This document shows positions 26,856 to 37,745 of a stretch of DNA of 64,000 nucleotides, piece after piece (positions within the stretch are counted from its first letter, which is position 1; every line of letters begins with the position of its first letter). The stretch is from Geomonas oryzisoli (GTDB lineage: Bacteria; Desulfobacterota; Desulfuromonadia; Geobacterales; Geobacteraceae). Both the position numbers and the translations under genes were made by a program. The notes below the pieces were generated by a model that had not been told where the DNA came from, ran no database searches, and was given only the letters and a program-made list of their open reading frames with translations. The DNA is taken from NCBI RefSeq assembly GCF_018986915.1, contig NZ_CP076723.1:1707501-1771500 (forward strand), read 5' to 3'.

Positions 26856-28701
26856 CGGAATCCTCGGCAGGCTGGACCACTTCGCCATCCTGGCCTTCAG
26901 CATCCCCTTGTTCATCTACCTTTTGACGCTGGCCCCCACGGTCACCTTTTTCGACAGCGGCGAGTTCCTGACCGCTATCGCGTCGCTGGGGGTCGCGCAT
27001 TCGCCCGGGTACCCGCTGTTCATCAACTACGCCAAACCCTTCACCTTCCTCCCCATCGGCAGCGTCGCCTTCAGGATCAACTTCGCCACCGCGGTCTCGG
27101 CGGGCCTTGCCTGCTACGGCGTATACCTGCTGACCGTGAAGTTTCTCGAGGGAGAGGAAACCGCGTGGCAGGGGAAGGGCCGTACCCTCCCGGTGAAACT
27201 CTCGGCGCTGGCCGCGGCGGTCACCTTCGCCTGCACCGCGAGGCTGTGGCTGCAGTCCAATCACGACAAACCGTACCCGCTGCTGGCCTTTATCTGCGCA
27301 GTGGTTTTCTACCTGATGCTTTTATGGCGGGAGAGCTTTCTCGCCGGAGATGAACGCCCCGCCTACGTTTATCTCGGTGCCTTACTCTGCGGTCTGGGCG
27401 CCGGTGCGCACCAGATCATGGTGCTGATGATCCCTACCTACGCCTTTTTGCTCTGGTCCGCAGATCACCGCGTCGTCCTGCGTTTCAAGGAATTCTTCAT
27501 CGCCTTCGCCTTCGGGGTGCTGGGGTTCGGGATTCACCTGCACCTGGTGGTGCGCGCCTTCCGGCAGCCGGTGCTCAACTGGGGTGACTCCAGGAACCTG
27601 GAGCAGTTTCTGTGGAACATCTTGCGCAAGGGTTACCCGACCGAGAAGCCCAACCGCGACCTGGGCCTGCTCTGGTCGCAGCTGAACGCCTTCAACATCC
27701 CCTTCGAGTTCACCGTGGTGGGGATGGCGCTGCTTATCATCGGGCTGGCGGTCCTCTTCTTCAAGAAGCGCGAACTGGTGCTGGGCTACCTGATCGCCCT
27801 GGCATCCTTCCTGGTGGTGATCGTCGGCTACTTCAACACCCCCGGCGAGTTGATCTTCCTGACCGAGGAATTCTTTACGCCGCTGTACCTCCTTTCCGCC
27901 GTCTTCATCGGGGTCGGGCTCTTCACCGTGTTCAAGGAGGCGGCCCAGCGCCTGCCCGATTCGACGCCGCTGCGCGTCGGGCTGCTCGCGCTGCTGTTCA
28001 TGCTCCCGGTCACCATCTTTGCCCGCAACTTCGTTGAGAACGACCAGCACGAGAACTACATCGCCTTCGACTACGCGAGCAACACGCTCAGGTCACTGCC
28101 CCAGAACGCGGTGATGTACACCTGGGGCGACTCCGGGGCCTTCCCGCTGTGGTACCTGCAGGGAGTGGAGCGGATGCGCGAGGACCTCGACCTGCCGCAC
28201 ACCCCGCACCTGGTGTTCGACTGGTATCTGGACAGCATGCCGCGCATGTTCAAGGAGAGCCAGTTGCACAAGTTGCCGATGGAATACCGCTCGCCGGACA
28301 ACACGCTGCTTACCTCGGTCATGGAGCAGTTCGGCCGCCGCCCCGTCTTCGTCGACTTCTCGACCAAGTACTCGATCAACTTCAGCAACCTCGCTCTGCA
28401 CCAGCGCGGCATCACCTTCCGTCTGGACAGCCCGAGCGTGCCGCAGTCTCCGCCTGACCTGGACACCTGGCCCATGTACTCCCTGCGCGGGGTACTGGGC
28501 GACCACGACATGTTCTTCCGCGACCTCGACACCGGCAAGGCGATCCTCATCTACGCTGCCGCCCTCATCGAATCGGGACAGACCCGTCTGCGTATGGGGC
28601 AGAAGGAGGCCGGGGTGCGCGACCTGCAGATCGCGGCGGCGATCTCGCCCGAGAACAAGCCGCAGATCGACGCCCTATTGAAGGCGAGCGGGGTGCGCTG
28701 A
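26845..28701 (+). CDS. DUF2723 GT-C-type membrane protein
   Basis: 618 aa, about 11 hydrophobic helices followed by a soluble C-terminal region (from about 415). The N-terminal signature TFFDSGEFLTA (Asp37, Glu40) and AHSPGYPLF matches DUF2723, related to O-mannosyltransferases of the GT-C fold that use lipid-linked sugar donors. Start GTG 26845 has CAGGAG 7 nt upstream; the longer frame to 26776 lies inside the previous gene. It overlaps both its neighbours. Its donor and acceptor are unknown. Confidence 0.87.
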   Translation: MNNNGILGRLDHFAILAFSIPLFIYLLTLAPTVTFFDSGEFLTAIASLGVAHSPGYPLFINYAKPFTFLPIGSVAFRINFATAVSAGLACYGVYLLTVKFLEGEETAWQGKGRTLPVKLSALAAAVTFACTARLWLQSNHDKPYPLLAFICAVVFYLMLLWRESFLAGDERPAYVYLGALLCGLGAGAHQIMVLMIPTYAFLLWSADHRVVLRFKEFFIAFAFGVLGFGIHLHLVVRAFRQPVLNWGDSRNLEQFLWNILRKGYPTEKPNRDLGLLWSQLNAFNIPFEFTVVGMALLIIGLAVLFFKKRELVLGYLIALASFLVVIVGYFNTPGELIFLTEEFFTPLYLLSAVFIGVGLFTVFKEAAQRLPDSTPLRVGLLALLFMLPVTIFARNFVENDQHENYIAFDYASNTLRSLPQNAVMYTWGDSGAFPLWYLQGVERMREDLDLPHTPHLVFDWYLDSMPRMFKESQLHKLPMEYRSPDNTLLTSVMEQFGRRPVFVDFSTKYSINFSNLALHQRGITFRLDSPSVPQSPPDLDTWPMYSLRGVLGDHDMFFRDLDTGKAILIYAAALIESGQTRLRMGQKEAGVRDLQIAAAISPENKPQIDALLKASGVR

Positions 28702-29555
28702 TGACGATCACGGGCAAGACCACGGTAACCGGGATCATCGGCTGGCCGGTGTCCCATTCGCTCTCGCCGGTCCTGCATAACGCGGCCTTCCGGGCGCTTG
28801 ACCTGGACTGGATCTACGTCCCGTTTCCGGTGGCGCCCGAGCGTCTCGCGCAAGGGGTGGCCGGGCTCGCTTCGGTCGGCGTGGCCGGTTTCAGCGTCAC
28901 CATCCCCCACAAGGTGGCTATTATCCCGCTGCTGGACGAGGTTACTCCCGAGGCCGAACTGATCGGCGCGGTCAACACGGTGGTCGTGCGTGAAGGCAGG
29001 CTCACCGGGCACAACACCGACGGCATCGGCCTGATCGCCGCCCTGCGCGACAAGCTCTCCTTCTCGCCGCAGGGGAAGCGCATCCTTGTGCTGGGTGCGG
29101 GGGGGGCGGCCCGCAGCGCCGTGGTCTCGCTGGCCCTGGCCGGAGCCGCCGGCGTCACCATAGCCAACCGGTCGCCCGATGCGGCCCAGGGCCTGGCGCA
29201 CCTGGTCGCGCCGCGGTTGCCCCGGACCGAGTTCGCGACCGGGGGGCTCGGGATCCTCTCCGACCCGGGCTTTCTGGCCGGCTTCGACCTCGTGGTCAAT
29301 ACGACTTCGGTCGGGATGGCGGGAGACGCCTTCGCCGGCCTCGCGTTATCCGCCCTAAAGCCGGGGGCGTGCGTTTACGATATGGTATACGCCCCCCCCG
29401 TCACGCCGCTGCTGGCCCAGGCCGGGGCGCTGGGCATTTCCTGCGCCAACGGTTTGGGGATGCTGGTCGCGCAGGGGGAGGCTGCATTCAGGATCTGGAC
29501 CGGGGCGACCCCGCCCGCCGGGTGCATGGAGGGCGCGCTGGCTGCGGTTTTGTAG
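28701..29555 (+). CDS. aroE: Shikimate dehydrogenase (NADP+)
   Basis: Reduces 3-dehydroshikimate in aromatic amino acid synthesis. 284 aa. The N-terminal substrate domain carries GWPVSHSLSPVLHNAAF and FSVTIPHKVAI (catalytic Lys), with NTDGIGL following; the Rossmann domain has VLGAGGAARSAV. The C-terminal LGMLVAQGEAAFRIWTG is also typical. It overlaps the DUF2723 stop by one base (ATGA region), and is followed by the pilB promoter, so it ends the preceding operon. The same aroE-pilB adjacency is known in Geobacter. Confidence 0.95.
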   Translation: MTITGKTTVTGIIGWPVSHSLSPVLHNAAFRALDLDWIYVPFPVAPERLAQGVAGLASVGVAGFSVTIPHKVAIIPLLDEVTPEAELIGAVNTVVVREGRLTGHNTDGIGLIAALRDKLSFSPQGKRILVLGAGGAARSAVVSLALAGAAGVTIANRSPDAAQGLAHLVAPRLPRTEFATGGLGILSDPGFLAGFDLVVNTTSVGMAGDAFAGLALSALKPGACVYDMVYAPPVTPLLAQAGALGISCANGLGMLVAQGEAAFRIWTGATPPAGCMEGALAAVL

Positions 29556-29569
29556 GTTCCAGCAATTCC

Positions 29570-29598
29570 TTGACATTAACGCGATTACAAAATACCAT
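29570..29598 (+). promoter_or_regulatory. Sigma-70-type promoter for the pil operon
   Basis: A perfect TTGACA (29570-29575), 17-bp spacer and TACCAT (29593-29598) lie in the 72-bp aroE-pilB gap, giving a leader of about 25 nt before the GAGGTAG ribosome site. Confidence 0.7.
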
Positions 29599-29627
29599 TC
29601 ACAGGATCTTTAACCCCTGAGGTAGCT

Positions 29628-31334
<1,707 letters not shown>

Positions 31335-31365
31335 CGGCTGCGGCACGAACTACTGAGAGGTATTC

Positions 31366-32466
31366 ATGATCAACTTTCATCAAATGCTAAAGGAACTGGT
31401 GGAGAGAGGCGGCTCCGACCTCCACATCACCACCAACACCTCACCGCAGATCCGTATCGACGGGCACCTGACCCCGATGGACGTCCCGCCGCTCACCGCC
31501 ATCGAGACCAAGCAGCTTTGCTACAGCATCCTCACCGACGCCCAGAAACACCGGTTCGAAGAGGACAACGAGCTCGACCTCTCTTTCGGCGTCAAGGGAC
31601 TCTCCCGCTTCAGGGGCAACATCTTCGTGCAGCGCGGCGCCGTTGCCGGCGTCTTCAGGGTGATTCCCTACAAGATACTGACCTTCGAGGAACTGGGGCT
31701 CCCCCCGGTGGTGCGGGCCCTGTGCGACAAGCCGCGCGGCCTGATCCTGGTCACCGGGCCGACCGGTTCCGGCAAGTCGACCACGCTCGCTTCGATGATC
31801 GACCACATCAACATGAACCGGCGCGATCACATCGTCACCGTCGAAGACCCTATCGAGTATCTGCATCCGCATAAGGGGTGCATCGTGAACCAGCGCGAGG
31901 TGGGCGCCGACACCAAGAGCTTCAAGCACGCGCTGAAGTACGTGCTGCGCCAGGACCCCGACGTGGTCCTGATCGGCGAGTTGCGCGACCTGGAGACCAT
32001 CGAGGCGGCGCTGACCCTGGCCGAAACCGGTCACCTCTGCTTCGCCACGCTGCACACCAACTCCTGCGCCCAGACCATGAACAGGATCATCGACGTATTC
32101 CCTCCCTACCAGCAGACCCAGGTGAGGACCCAGCTCTCTTTCGTGCTGGAGGGGGTAATGTCGCAGACCCTGATCCCGAGGGCCACAGGACCAGGACGCG
32201 CCCTGGCACTGGAGGTCATGGTCCCCAACCCGGCGATCAGGAACCTGATCCGCGAGGACAAGGTGCACCAGATCTACTCGCAGATGCAAGTGGGGCAGGA
32301 GAAGTTCGGCATGCAGACTATGAACCAGTGCCTAATGAATCTTTTGTCGCGCCGTCTCATCACCGTGGACGACGCGCTCGGCCGCTCGTCCGAACCCGAC
32401 GAGCTGAAGCAGATGCTTGCGCCCGGGTCCGGCTCGGCGCAGATGCGGCGTCCGCCGCAACGATAG
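31366..32466 (+). CDS. pilT: Type IV pilus retraction ATPase PilT
   Basis: Retraction motor, 366 aa. PAS-like N-terminal domain (about 1-100), Walker A GPTGSGKS (131-138), Walker B with VVLIGELRDLETIE, His box TLHTNSCAQTMNRIID, and the C-terminal AIRNLIREDKVHQIYSQMQ segment (the AIRNLIRE motif needed for retraction). Geobacter genomes have several pilT paralogues; the one between pilB and pilC corresponds by position to pilT4. 31 bp separate it from pilB. Confidence 0.95.
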   Translation: MINFHQMLKELVERGGSDLHITTNTSPQIRIDGHLTPMDVPPLTAIETKQLCYSILTDAQKHRFEEDNELDLSFGVKGLSRFRGNIFVQRGAVAGVFRVIPYKILTFEELGLPPVVRALCDKPRGLILVTGPTGSGKSTTLASMIDHINMNRRDHIVTVEDPIEYLHPHKGCIVNQREVGADTKSFKHALKYVLRQDPDVVLIGELRDLETIEAALTLAETGHLCFATLHTNSCAQTMNRIIDVFPPYQQTQVRTQLSFVLEGVMSQTLIPRATGPGRALALEVMVPNPAIRNLIREDKVHQIYSQMQVGQEKFGMQTMNQCLMNLLSRRLITVDDALGRSSEPDELKQMLAPGSGSAQMRRPPQR

Positions 32467-32504
32467 CAGCAACCAGTCCCGGCCTGCCGGGAAAGGAGTA
32501 ATAC

Positions 32505-33728
32505 ATGGCACAATTCGATTGGGAAGCAAAGAGCAAGGCGGGGGGCGTCCAAAAGGGCGTCATGGAGGCCGCCAGCGCAGCCATGGTGGAGGCGCAGCTC
32601 AAAAGATACGGTTTCTCCGGCATCAGCGTCAAAGAGCACGGCAAGGGGCTCTCGTTTGAGTTGAAGCTCCCTGGATTTGGCGGACCCAAGAAGATCGAGA
32701 CCAAGGACCTGGTCGTCTTCACGCGCCAGTTCGCCACCATGATCGACTCCGGCCTGCCTCTGGTGCAGTGTCTGGACATCCTCTCCAGCCAGCAGGAGAA
32801 CAAGACCTTCAAGGAGATCCTGGTGAAGGTCAAGGAGAGTGTCGAGAGCGGCTCGACCTTCGCCGACGCGCTCGCCCGGCACCCGAGGGCCTTCGACCAG
32901 CTCTACGTCAACCTCGTGGCCGCCGGTGAGGTGGGCGGTATCCTCGACACCATCCTGGCCAGGCTCGCCGCCTACATCGAAAAGGCGATGAAGCTCAAGA
33001 AGCAGGTGAAGGGGGCCATGGTCTATCCGATCACGATCATGTCCATCGCGGTCATCGTGGTAGGCGTCATCCTCATCTTCGTCATCCCGACCTTCGCGAA
33101 GATGTTCGCGGACTTCGGCGGCGAACTCCCTGCGCCCACCAAGTTCGTCATTGCGCTCTCCAACTTCCTGGTCAAGTACATCGTGCTGATCATCGCAGCC
33201 ATGTTCGCCATCAAGTACGCCATCGGCAAGTACTACGCGACCCCCAACGGCAAAAAGGTCATCGACGCCTTCGCCCTCAAGGCCCCCATCGCCGGCCCCC
33301 TGATCCGGAAGGTCTCCGTCGCCAAGTTCACCCGCACCCTGGGAACCATGATCAGTTCCGGCGTTCCCATCATGGACGGCTTGGAGATCGTAGCCAAGAC
33401 GGCGGGCAACAAGATCGTCGAGGAGGCGATCTACAACGTGCGCCAGTCCATTTCCGAGGGCAAGACCATCGCCGAACCGCTTGCGGAAAGCGGCGTATTC
33501 CCCGCGATGGTGGTGCAGATGATCTCGGTGGGCGAAGCGACCGGCGCCATGGATGCCATGCTGAACAAGATCGCCGACTTCTACGACGATGAGGTCGACG
33601 ATGCCGTCGGGGCTCTCACCTCCATGATGGAGCCTCTGCTCATGGTGTTCCTGGGGACCACGGTCGGCGGCCTGGTCATCGCCATGTATCTGCCGATCTT
33701 CAAACTGGCTGGCGCAGTCGGCGGTTAA
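32505..33728 (+). CDS. pilC: Type IV pilus inner-membrane platform protein PilC
   Basis: Polytopic platform that couples the PilB/PilT motors to the pilus base. 407 aa with two T2SS_F domains (about 70-195 and 275-395) and three helices (near 170-195, 222-240, 375-398). Motifs FTRQFATMIDSGLPLVQCL and FTRTLGTMISSGVPIMDGL are repeated, as expected. A short inverted repeat (TCCCGGC/GCCGGGA, 32477-32492) directly abuts the AAAGGAG ribosome site and may temper translation. Confidence 0.95.
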   Translation: MAQFDWEAKSKAGGVQKGVMEAASAAMVEAQLKRYGFSGISVKEHGKGLSFELKLPGFGGPKKIETKDLVVFTRQFATMIDSGLPLVQCLDILSSQQENKTFKEILVKVKESVESGSTFADALARHPRAFDQLYVNLVAAGEVGGILDTILARLAAYIEKAMKLKKQVKGAMVYPITIMSIAVIVVGVILIFVIPTFAKMFADFGGELPAPTKFVIALSNFLVKYIVLIIAAMFAIKYAIGKYYATPNGKKVIDAFALKAPIAGPLIRKVSVAKFTRTLGTMISSGVPIMDGLEIVAKTAGNKIVEEAIYNVRQSISEGKTIAEPLAESGVFPAMVVQMISVGEATGAMDAMLNKIADFYDDEVDDAVGALTSMMEPLLMVFLGTTVGGLVIAMYLPIFKLAGAVGG

Positions 33729-33733
33729 CCTGG

Positions 33734-35359
33734 ATGATCGAAAAGAAAAAAGTCTTCTGGTTCATTCTGCTAAGACTGCTGGTGGTAACCGTTTTCATGG
33801 TTACCACCGTTTATCTCGACGTACACACCTATGATGTAAGTGGCGAGGTCGCCGGCAGGGTGCTGGTCCGGTTGATCGGCGCCACCTACCTTTTTTCCCT
33901 GCTTTCGCTGGCGGTGCTGCGCACCGCGCCTCCCCGGACTACCCGCACCCTGACCTATCTCCAGATCGTCTGGGACCTGATCCTGGTCACCGTTTTGATC
34001 CTGGTTTCCGGCGGGGTCACCTCGCACTACGCTTTTCTCTACTTCCTGTCGATCATCAGTGCCAGCGCCCTTTTGGCACGTTCCCAGGCCTATTACACCG
34101 CGTCCTTGTGCGTCATCCTTTACGGCGCCATCCTGGACTTCCAGTACTACGGCAGGCTGGTTCCCCTCGGGCTTTCCCCTTACCCCGCGCAGCAGTGGGG
34201 TGCCGAGTACCTGTTCTACCTGATCTTTCTCCACTGCGCCTCCTTCTTTCTGACCGCGTTTCTGGCGGGGCACCTGGCCGAGCGCGCGCGGGTGTCCGAG
34301 AGTGCCCTGAAGGAAAAGGCGATCGACTACGAGGAGTTGGAGCGGCTGAACTCGTGCATCGTGTCGACCATTGACAGCGGCCTTTTGACCATCAATGCCT
34401 CAGGCAGGATTCGCGTTTTTAATCGCTACGCCGAAGTGCTGACCGGCACCTCCCAGCAAGACGCCTACGACCGCCCGTTGGCAGAGGTGCTGCCCGGCCT
34501 CGCCAAGTTCGAACCGAACCTGTTCGAATCCGGGCAGGGGGAGTTTTCCCACACCGGGCCCGACGAACACGAACTGCTCCTCTCCTTCAAGTCGGTCCCG
34601 CTGCTGGACAAGGAGGGGGCGACCGCTGGGGCGATCTTCGATCTGCACGACCTGACCGAGATCAAGCGCATGGCGGCGGAACTCAAGCGGGCGGACCGGC
34701 TGGCTGCGGTGGGCGAGCTCTCGGCGCGGATGGCGCACGAGATCCGCAACCCGCTGGCTGCCATCAGCGGATCGGTGCAACTGGTGGCACTAAGGCCCTG
34801 GGTGGATGAAAAGGACGAGCGGCTGTTCTCCATCATCCTCAGGGAGACCGACCGGCTGGACGGCCTGTTGCGCGATTTCCTCTTCTACGCCAAACCCAAC
34901 CAACCTACCAAGGTCCCGCTGAACCTGCACCGTGTGATCAGCGACCTGTGCGCCCTGCTTGCCACCGACCCCCGGCTGGAAGGGGTCGAGATCGTGCACG
35001 AAATTCCAGCAGACCTGGTGGTGCAGTTCGACAAAGACCAGTGCACGCAGGTGTTCTGGAATCTGCTGGTAAATGCCGCCGAAGCCATCACGGGAGGCGG
35101 CAGCATCAGCATAGAAGGCGCTGCGGTGCTGGGGCATGGCGGTCGCGGCGAGGTCCGCATCAGCATCAGGGACAACGGCTCCGGGATGAGCCCTGAGGAC
35201 GTGAAACGCGTGTTCGAACCTTTCTTCACCACCAAGAAGGGTGGGACCGGATTGGGGCTCGCCACCGTCTACCGCATCGTCGAGACCAACGGAGGCCGGA
35301 TGTCCATCAACAGCAGCCTCGGCCAAGGGACCACCGTCGTCCTGCACCTGCCGGCCTGA
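33734..35359 (+). CDS. pilS: Sensor histidine kinase PilS
   Basis: Membrane kinase that controls pilin transcription through PilR. 541 aa: about six N-terminal helices (1-185), a PAS domain (about 205-315), HisKA with His335 in ELSARMAHEIRNPLAAISGS, and HATPase_c with NLLVNAAEAITGG, DNGSGMSPED and GGTGLGLATVY. In Pseudomonas, PilS senses pilin level in the membrane; the TM-PAS-kinase layout here is the same. It starts 5 bp after pilC and precedes pilR. Confidence 0.92.
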   Translation: MIEKKKVFWFILLRLLVVTVFMVTTVYLDVHTYDVSGEVAGRVLVRLIGATYLFSLLSLAVLRTAPPRTTRTLTYLQIVWDLILVTVLILVSGGVTSHYAFLYFLSIISASALLARSQAYYTASLCVILYGAILDFQYYGRLVPLGLSPYPAQQWGAEYLFYLIFLHCASFFLTAFLAGHLAERARVSESALKEKAIDYEELERLNSCIVSTIDSGLLTINASGRIRVFNRYAEVLTGTSQQDAYDRPLAEVLPGLAKFEPNLFESGQGEFSHTGPDEHELLLSFKSVPLLDKEGATAGAIFDLHDLTEIKRMAAELKRADRLAAVGELSARMAHEIRNPLAAISGSVQLVALRPWVDEKDERLFSIILRETDRLDGLLRDFLFYAKPNQPTKVPLNLHRVISDLCALLATDPRLEGVEIVHEIPADLVVQFDKDQCTQVFWNLLVNAAEAITGGGSISIEGAAVLGHGGRGEVRISIRDNGSGMSPEDVKRVFEPFFTTKKGGTGLGLATVYRIVETNGGRMSINSSLGQGTTVVLHLPA

Positions 35360-35380
35360 CGTTCCGGGGCTTGATGCTCT

Positions 35381-35398
35381 GGGCCGGTACGCCGGCCC
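35381..35398. promoter_or_regulatory. Hairpin between pilS and pilR
   Basis: GGGCCGG-TACG-CCGGCCC, a perfect 7-bp stem in the 97-bp pilS-pilR gap. There is no T-tract, so it is more likely an RNA-stability or attenuating hairpin than a full terminator. Confidence 0.4.
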
Positions 35399-35456
35399 GC
35401 GGCGCAAGGCCCTCCCGGGGGTGTTCATAATGAGATCAGTGAGCGAGGAGTTTTAG

Positions 35457-36830
35457 ATGCGTGCCAGAATTTTGGTTGTCGATGATGAACTGAGCATGCG
35501 GGAGTTCCTGGCCATCCTCCTCGATGGCGAAGGGTACCTGGTGGACCAGGCGGAAAGCGCCGAGCAAGCGCTTTCCTGCATCGCCGAGCGGCATTACGAG
35601 ATGGTGATATCCGACGTCAGCATGCCGGGGCTTGGGGGGATAGAGCTCCTCACCAGGGTGAAGGCGCAATCCCCCGATACCGCCGTCCTCATGATCACCG
35701 CCTTCACTACCGCGGAGCAGGCGGTCGAGGCCATGAAACTCGGCGCCTACGACTACATCGGCAAGCCCTTCAAGGTTGAGGAAGTGAAGGTGCTGGTGCG
35801 CAAGGCCCTGGAAAAGCAGAGCCTGGTCCAGGAAAACAAGCGCCTCAAGGCCGAGGTGCAGGAGCGCTTCAGCTTCTCGGGGATGATCGGCAAGAGCAAG
35901 CAGATCCGCGAGGTCTACGAGCTCATCGAGAAGGTGGCCGACAGCATGGCCAACGTCCTCATCACCGGCGAGAGCGGTACCGGCAAGGAACTCGCCGCCA
36001 GGGCGATCCATTACAACTCTCCGCGCAAGAACGCGTCTTTCGTGGCGGTCAACTGTGGCGCCATCCCCGAGACGCTCATCGAGAGCGAGTTGTTCGGTCA
36101 CGCCAAGGGTGCCTTCACCGGCGCCATCGCCGACCGTCCCGGCCTGTTTGAACAGGCCGAGGGGGGGACGCTGTTTCTGGACGAGATCGGTGAGTTGCCC
36201 CTGCAACTCCAGGCCAAGCTGCTGCGCGTGCTGCAGGAGCGCGAATTCAGGCGGGTGGGGGGCGGGGTCGCCCTGAAAGCCGACGTTCGCATCGTGGCGG
36301 CCTCCAACCGCAACCTGGAGGAACAGGTGCGCGAGGGGAGCTTCCGCGAGGATCTGTTTTACCGTCTCAACGTGGTCCAGGTCCGCATGCCGTCCCTCAA
36401 GGAGCGCAGCGAGGACATCCCGGCCCTGGTCGAGCATTTCTACAAGAAATACTCCCTTTGGAGCGGTTCCGGCGACATGATCACCCCCGAGGCGCTGCGC
36501 GCGCTGTTTAATTACCCTTTCCCGGGTAATGTGCGCGAACTGGAGAACCTCGTCGAGCGCTGCGTGGTGCTGGGGAGCCGCGTCATAGAGATCGATTGTC
36601 TTCCCCCCTCAGTGCGTGAGCATCACATAGTGGTTCCGGAAGCCGGGCAACTCGAGATACCCGAAGAGGGGATGGACCTGCAGGCCTACCTGGATCACCT
36701 GGAGCAGAAGCTGTTGGTGCAGGCGCTGGAGAAAAGCGGCGGGGTGAAAAAACGGGCCGCCGCGCTGCTGGGCATGACCTTCCGTTCGTTCCGCTACCGG
36801 CTGGCCAAGTTCGGCATGGACGAGGAGTGA
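35457..36830 (+). CDS. pilR: Sigma-54-dependent response regulator PilR
   Basis: NtrC-type activator, 457 aa. Receiver with Asp53 (VISDVSMPG). AAA+ domain with Walker A GESGTGKE, the sigma-54 contact loop GAFTGA (in [17 protein letters not shown]) and LDEIGELPL. The C-terminal Fis-type helix-turn-helix (about 420-455, [24 protein letters not shown]) is complete. A textbook sigma-54 promoter precedes pilA 130 bp further on, so the expected role is activation of pilA by phosphorylated PilR. Confidence 0.95.
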   Translation: MRARILVVDDELSMREFLAILLDGEGYLVDQAESAEQALSCIAERHYEMVISDVSMPGLGGIELLTRVKAQSPDTAVLMITAFTTAEQAVEAMKLGAYDYIGKPFKVEEVKVLVRKALEKQSLVQENKRLKAEVQERFSFSGMIGKSKQIREVYELIEKVADSMANVLITGESGTGKELAARAIHYNSPRKNASFVAVNCGAIPETLIESELFGHAKGAFTGAIADRPGLFEQAEGGTLFLDEIGELPLQLQAKLLRVLQEREFRRVGGGVALKADVRIVAASNRNLEEQVREGSFREDLFYRLNVVQVRMPSLKERSEDIPALVEHFYKKYSLWSGSGDMITPEALRALFNYPFPGNVRELENLVERCVVLGSRVIEIDCLPPSVREHHIVVPEAGQLEIPEEGMDLQAYLDHLEQKLLVQALEKSGGVKKRAAALLGMTFRSFRYRLAKFGMDEE

Positions 36831-36831
36831 A

Positions 36832-36850
36832 GGTGACGAAAAATGTCACC
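36832..36850. promoter_or_regulatory. Inverted repeat upstream of pilA, possible PilR site or pilR hairpin
   Basis: GGTGAC, seven bases, GTCACC: a perfect 6-bp inverted repeat right after pilR and about 107-125 bp upstream of the sigma-54 -24 element, the usual distance for an enhancer. It contains a TGTCAC core, and a TGTC also occurs 26 bp downstream; PilR of Pseudomonas prefers a C/G-TGTC motif. A weak terminator is the alternative. Confidence 0.45.
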
Positions 36851-36956
36851 ATGTGGTGGCCTAAATTGTCTCAGTGACGTTTTTTGTACCGGGTGCTCTT
36901 TGCACTGTAGCAGCAAATACTACGAAAAAACTGAGCTTTCTCTCTGGAACCGGTTT

Positions 36957-36971
36957 TGGCCTGCATATTGC
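36957..36971 (+). promoter_or_regulatory. pilA: Sigma-54 promoter of pilA
   Basis: TGGC (36957-36960), 7 bp, TTGC (36968-36971): exact spacing and strong match to the TGGCACG-N4-TTGC consensus. The predicted transcript starts near 36983 and has a 66-nt leader with AAAGGAGAAAGAG before the pilA ATG. The leader is too short for a GEMM riboswitch and none is seen. Confidence 0.85.
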
Positions 36972-37048
36972 TCACTAGTCAACGTCTTGCAACACTGTTA
37001 GCAAAACCCGGGCAGTAGTCGGCAAACCTCATTGAAAAGGAGAAAGAG

Positions 37049-37258
37049 ATGTTAAACAAACTGAGAAGCAAAAAGGGCTTCACCCTGATCGAGCTCTTGA
37101 TCGTCGTGGCGATCATCGGCATCCTCGCCGCCATCGCCATCCCGCAGTTCTCCGCGTACAGGCAGAAGGCTTACAACTCTGCCGCCCAGAGCGACCTGAA
37201 GAACTCCAAGACCGCTCTCGAGTCCTTCTACGCCGACAACCAGACCTACCCGTTCTAA
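37049..37258 (+). CDS. pilA: Geopilin domain 1 protein PilA (short type IVa pilin)
   Basis: Major pilin, N-terminal type. 69-aa precursor with leader MLNKLRSKKG cleaved before Phe (type III signal, G10/F11), Glu5 of the mature chain, and the classic FTLIELLIVVAIIGILAAIA helix. The mature 59-aa chain is almost only the alpha1 helix; the globular domain of longer pilins is missing, as in Geobacter. Aromatics of the mature chain: F1, F24, Y27, Y32, F50, Y51, Y57, F59. The paired F50-Y51 and terminal F59 raise aromatic density. Conductive-filament roles have been proposed and disputed for this family. Confidence 0.96.
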   Translation: MLNKLRSKKGFTLIELLIVVAIIGILAAIAIPQFSAYRQKAYNSAAQSDLKNSKTALESFYADNQTYPF

Positions 37259-37286
37259 CATTCTTTATTTAAGAAAGGAGTTCGAC

Positions 37287-37664
37287 ATGAAAAAAGTATT
37301 AGCGATCATCGCCCTTCTCGGCCTGAGCGCCGGTGCGGCCTACTCGGCAACCACCTGGGCATATCCCTCCACTTCCGGCACCTACACCCTTGGCACCGCT
37401 GGCTCCACCCACTTCCTGGACATCAAGCCGTCCGCTAACGTGGGCTTTGCCTACGACGGCGGCACCACCGGCGTCGCCTACGTCGTGGGTTCCTACCACG
37501 CACAGGGGAGCAGGGTCTTCGGTGGCAGCTCCACCGACACCAACATCTTCTACAAGGACATCACCGCCCCCGGCATCGGCACCCTCCTGACCGGTACCGA
37601 CCTCCCGGCCGTCCCGACCCCGCCCAATGGCGCCTTCAGCGCCGGCTGGACCGCCGCGAAGTAA
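37287..37664 (+). CDS. Short secreted pilin partner (PilA-C / Spc-like)
   Basis: 125-aa exported protein: signal peptide about 1-20 (cleavage near AYS-A), then a Gly/Ser/Thr-rich mature domain likely all beta, with no Cys. Position 28 bp after pilA and size match the G. sulfurreducens gene after pilA, variously named spc (short pilin chaperone) or pilA-C, whose product stabilises the short pilin and was reported to pair with PilA-N in a filament. It would supply the globular part missing from PilA. Function here is inferred by position and general character. Confidence 0.8.
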   Translation: MKKVLAIIALLGLSAGAAYSATTWAYPSTSGTYTLGTAGSTHFLDIKPSANVGFAYDGGTTGVAYVVGSYHAQGSRVFGGSSTDTNIFYKDITAPGIGTLLTGTDLPAVPTPPNGAFSAGWTAAK

Positions 37665-37689
37665 TCGCAGCCTGTATCCGTTTCACTCC

Positions 37690-37722
37690 GACGGGGTGCA
37701 TCTTGATGCACCCCGTCTTTTT
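37690..37722 (+). terminator. Rho-independent terminator after pilA-spc
   Basis: A perfect 13-bp inverted repeat (GACGGGGTGCATC and its complement, 2 bases between) followed by TTTTT. It separates the sigma-54 pilin transcript from the exporter genes, whose start is only 24 bp further on. Confidence 0.9.
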
Positions 37723-37745
37723 AGGCGTCCCGCAAAAGGTAGTCC

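Noticed and set aside
36831-37048. GEMM (c-di-GMP/cGAMP) riboswitch before pilA
   Set aside because: Such switches occur in Geobacter leaders, but the predicted leader after the sigma-54 start is only 66 nt and no GEMM core or tetraloop/receptor pattern is visible.
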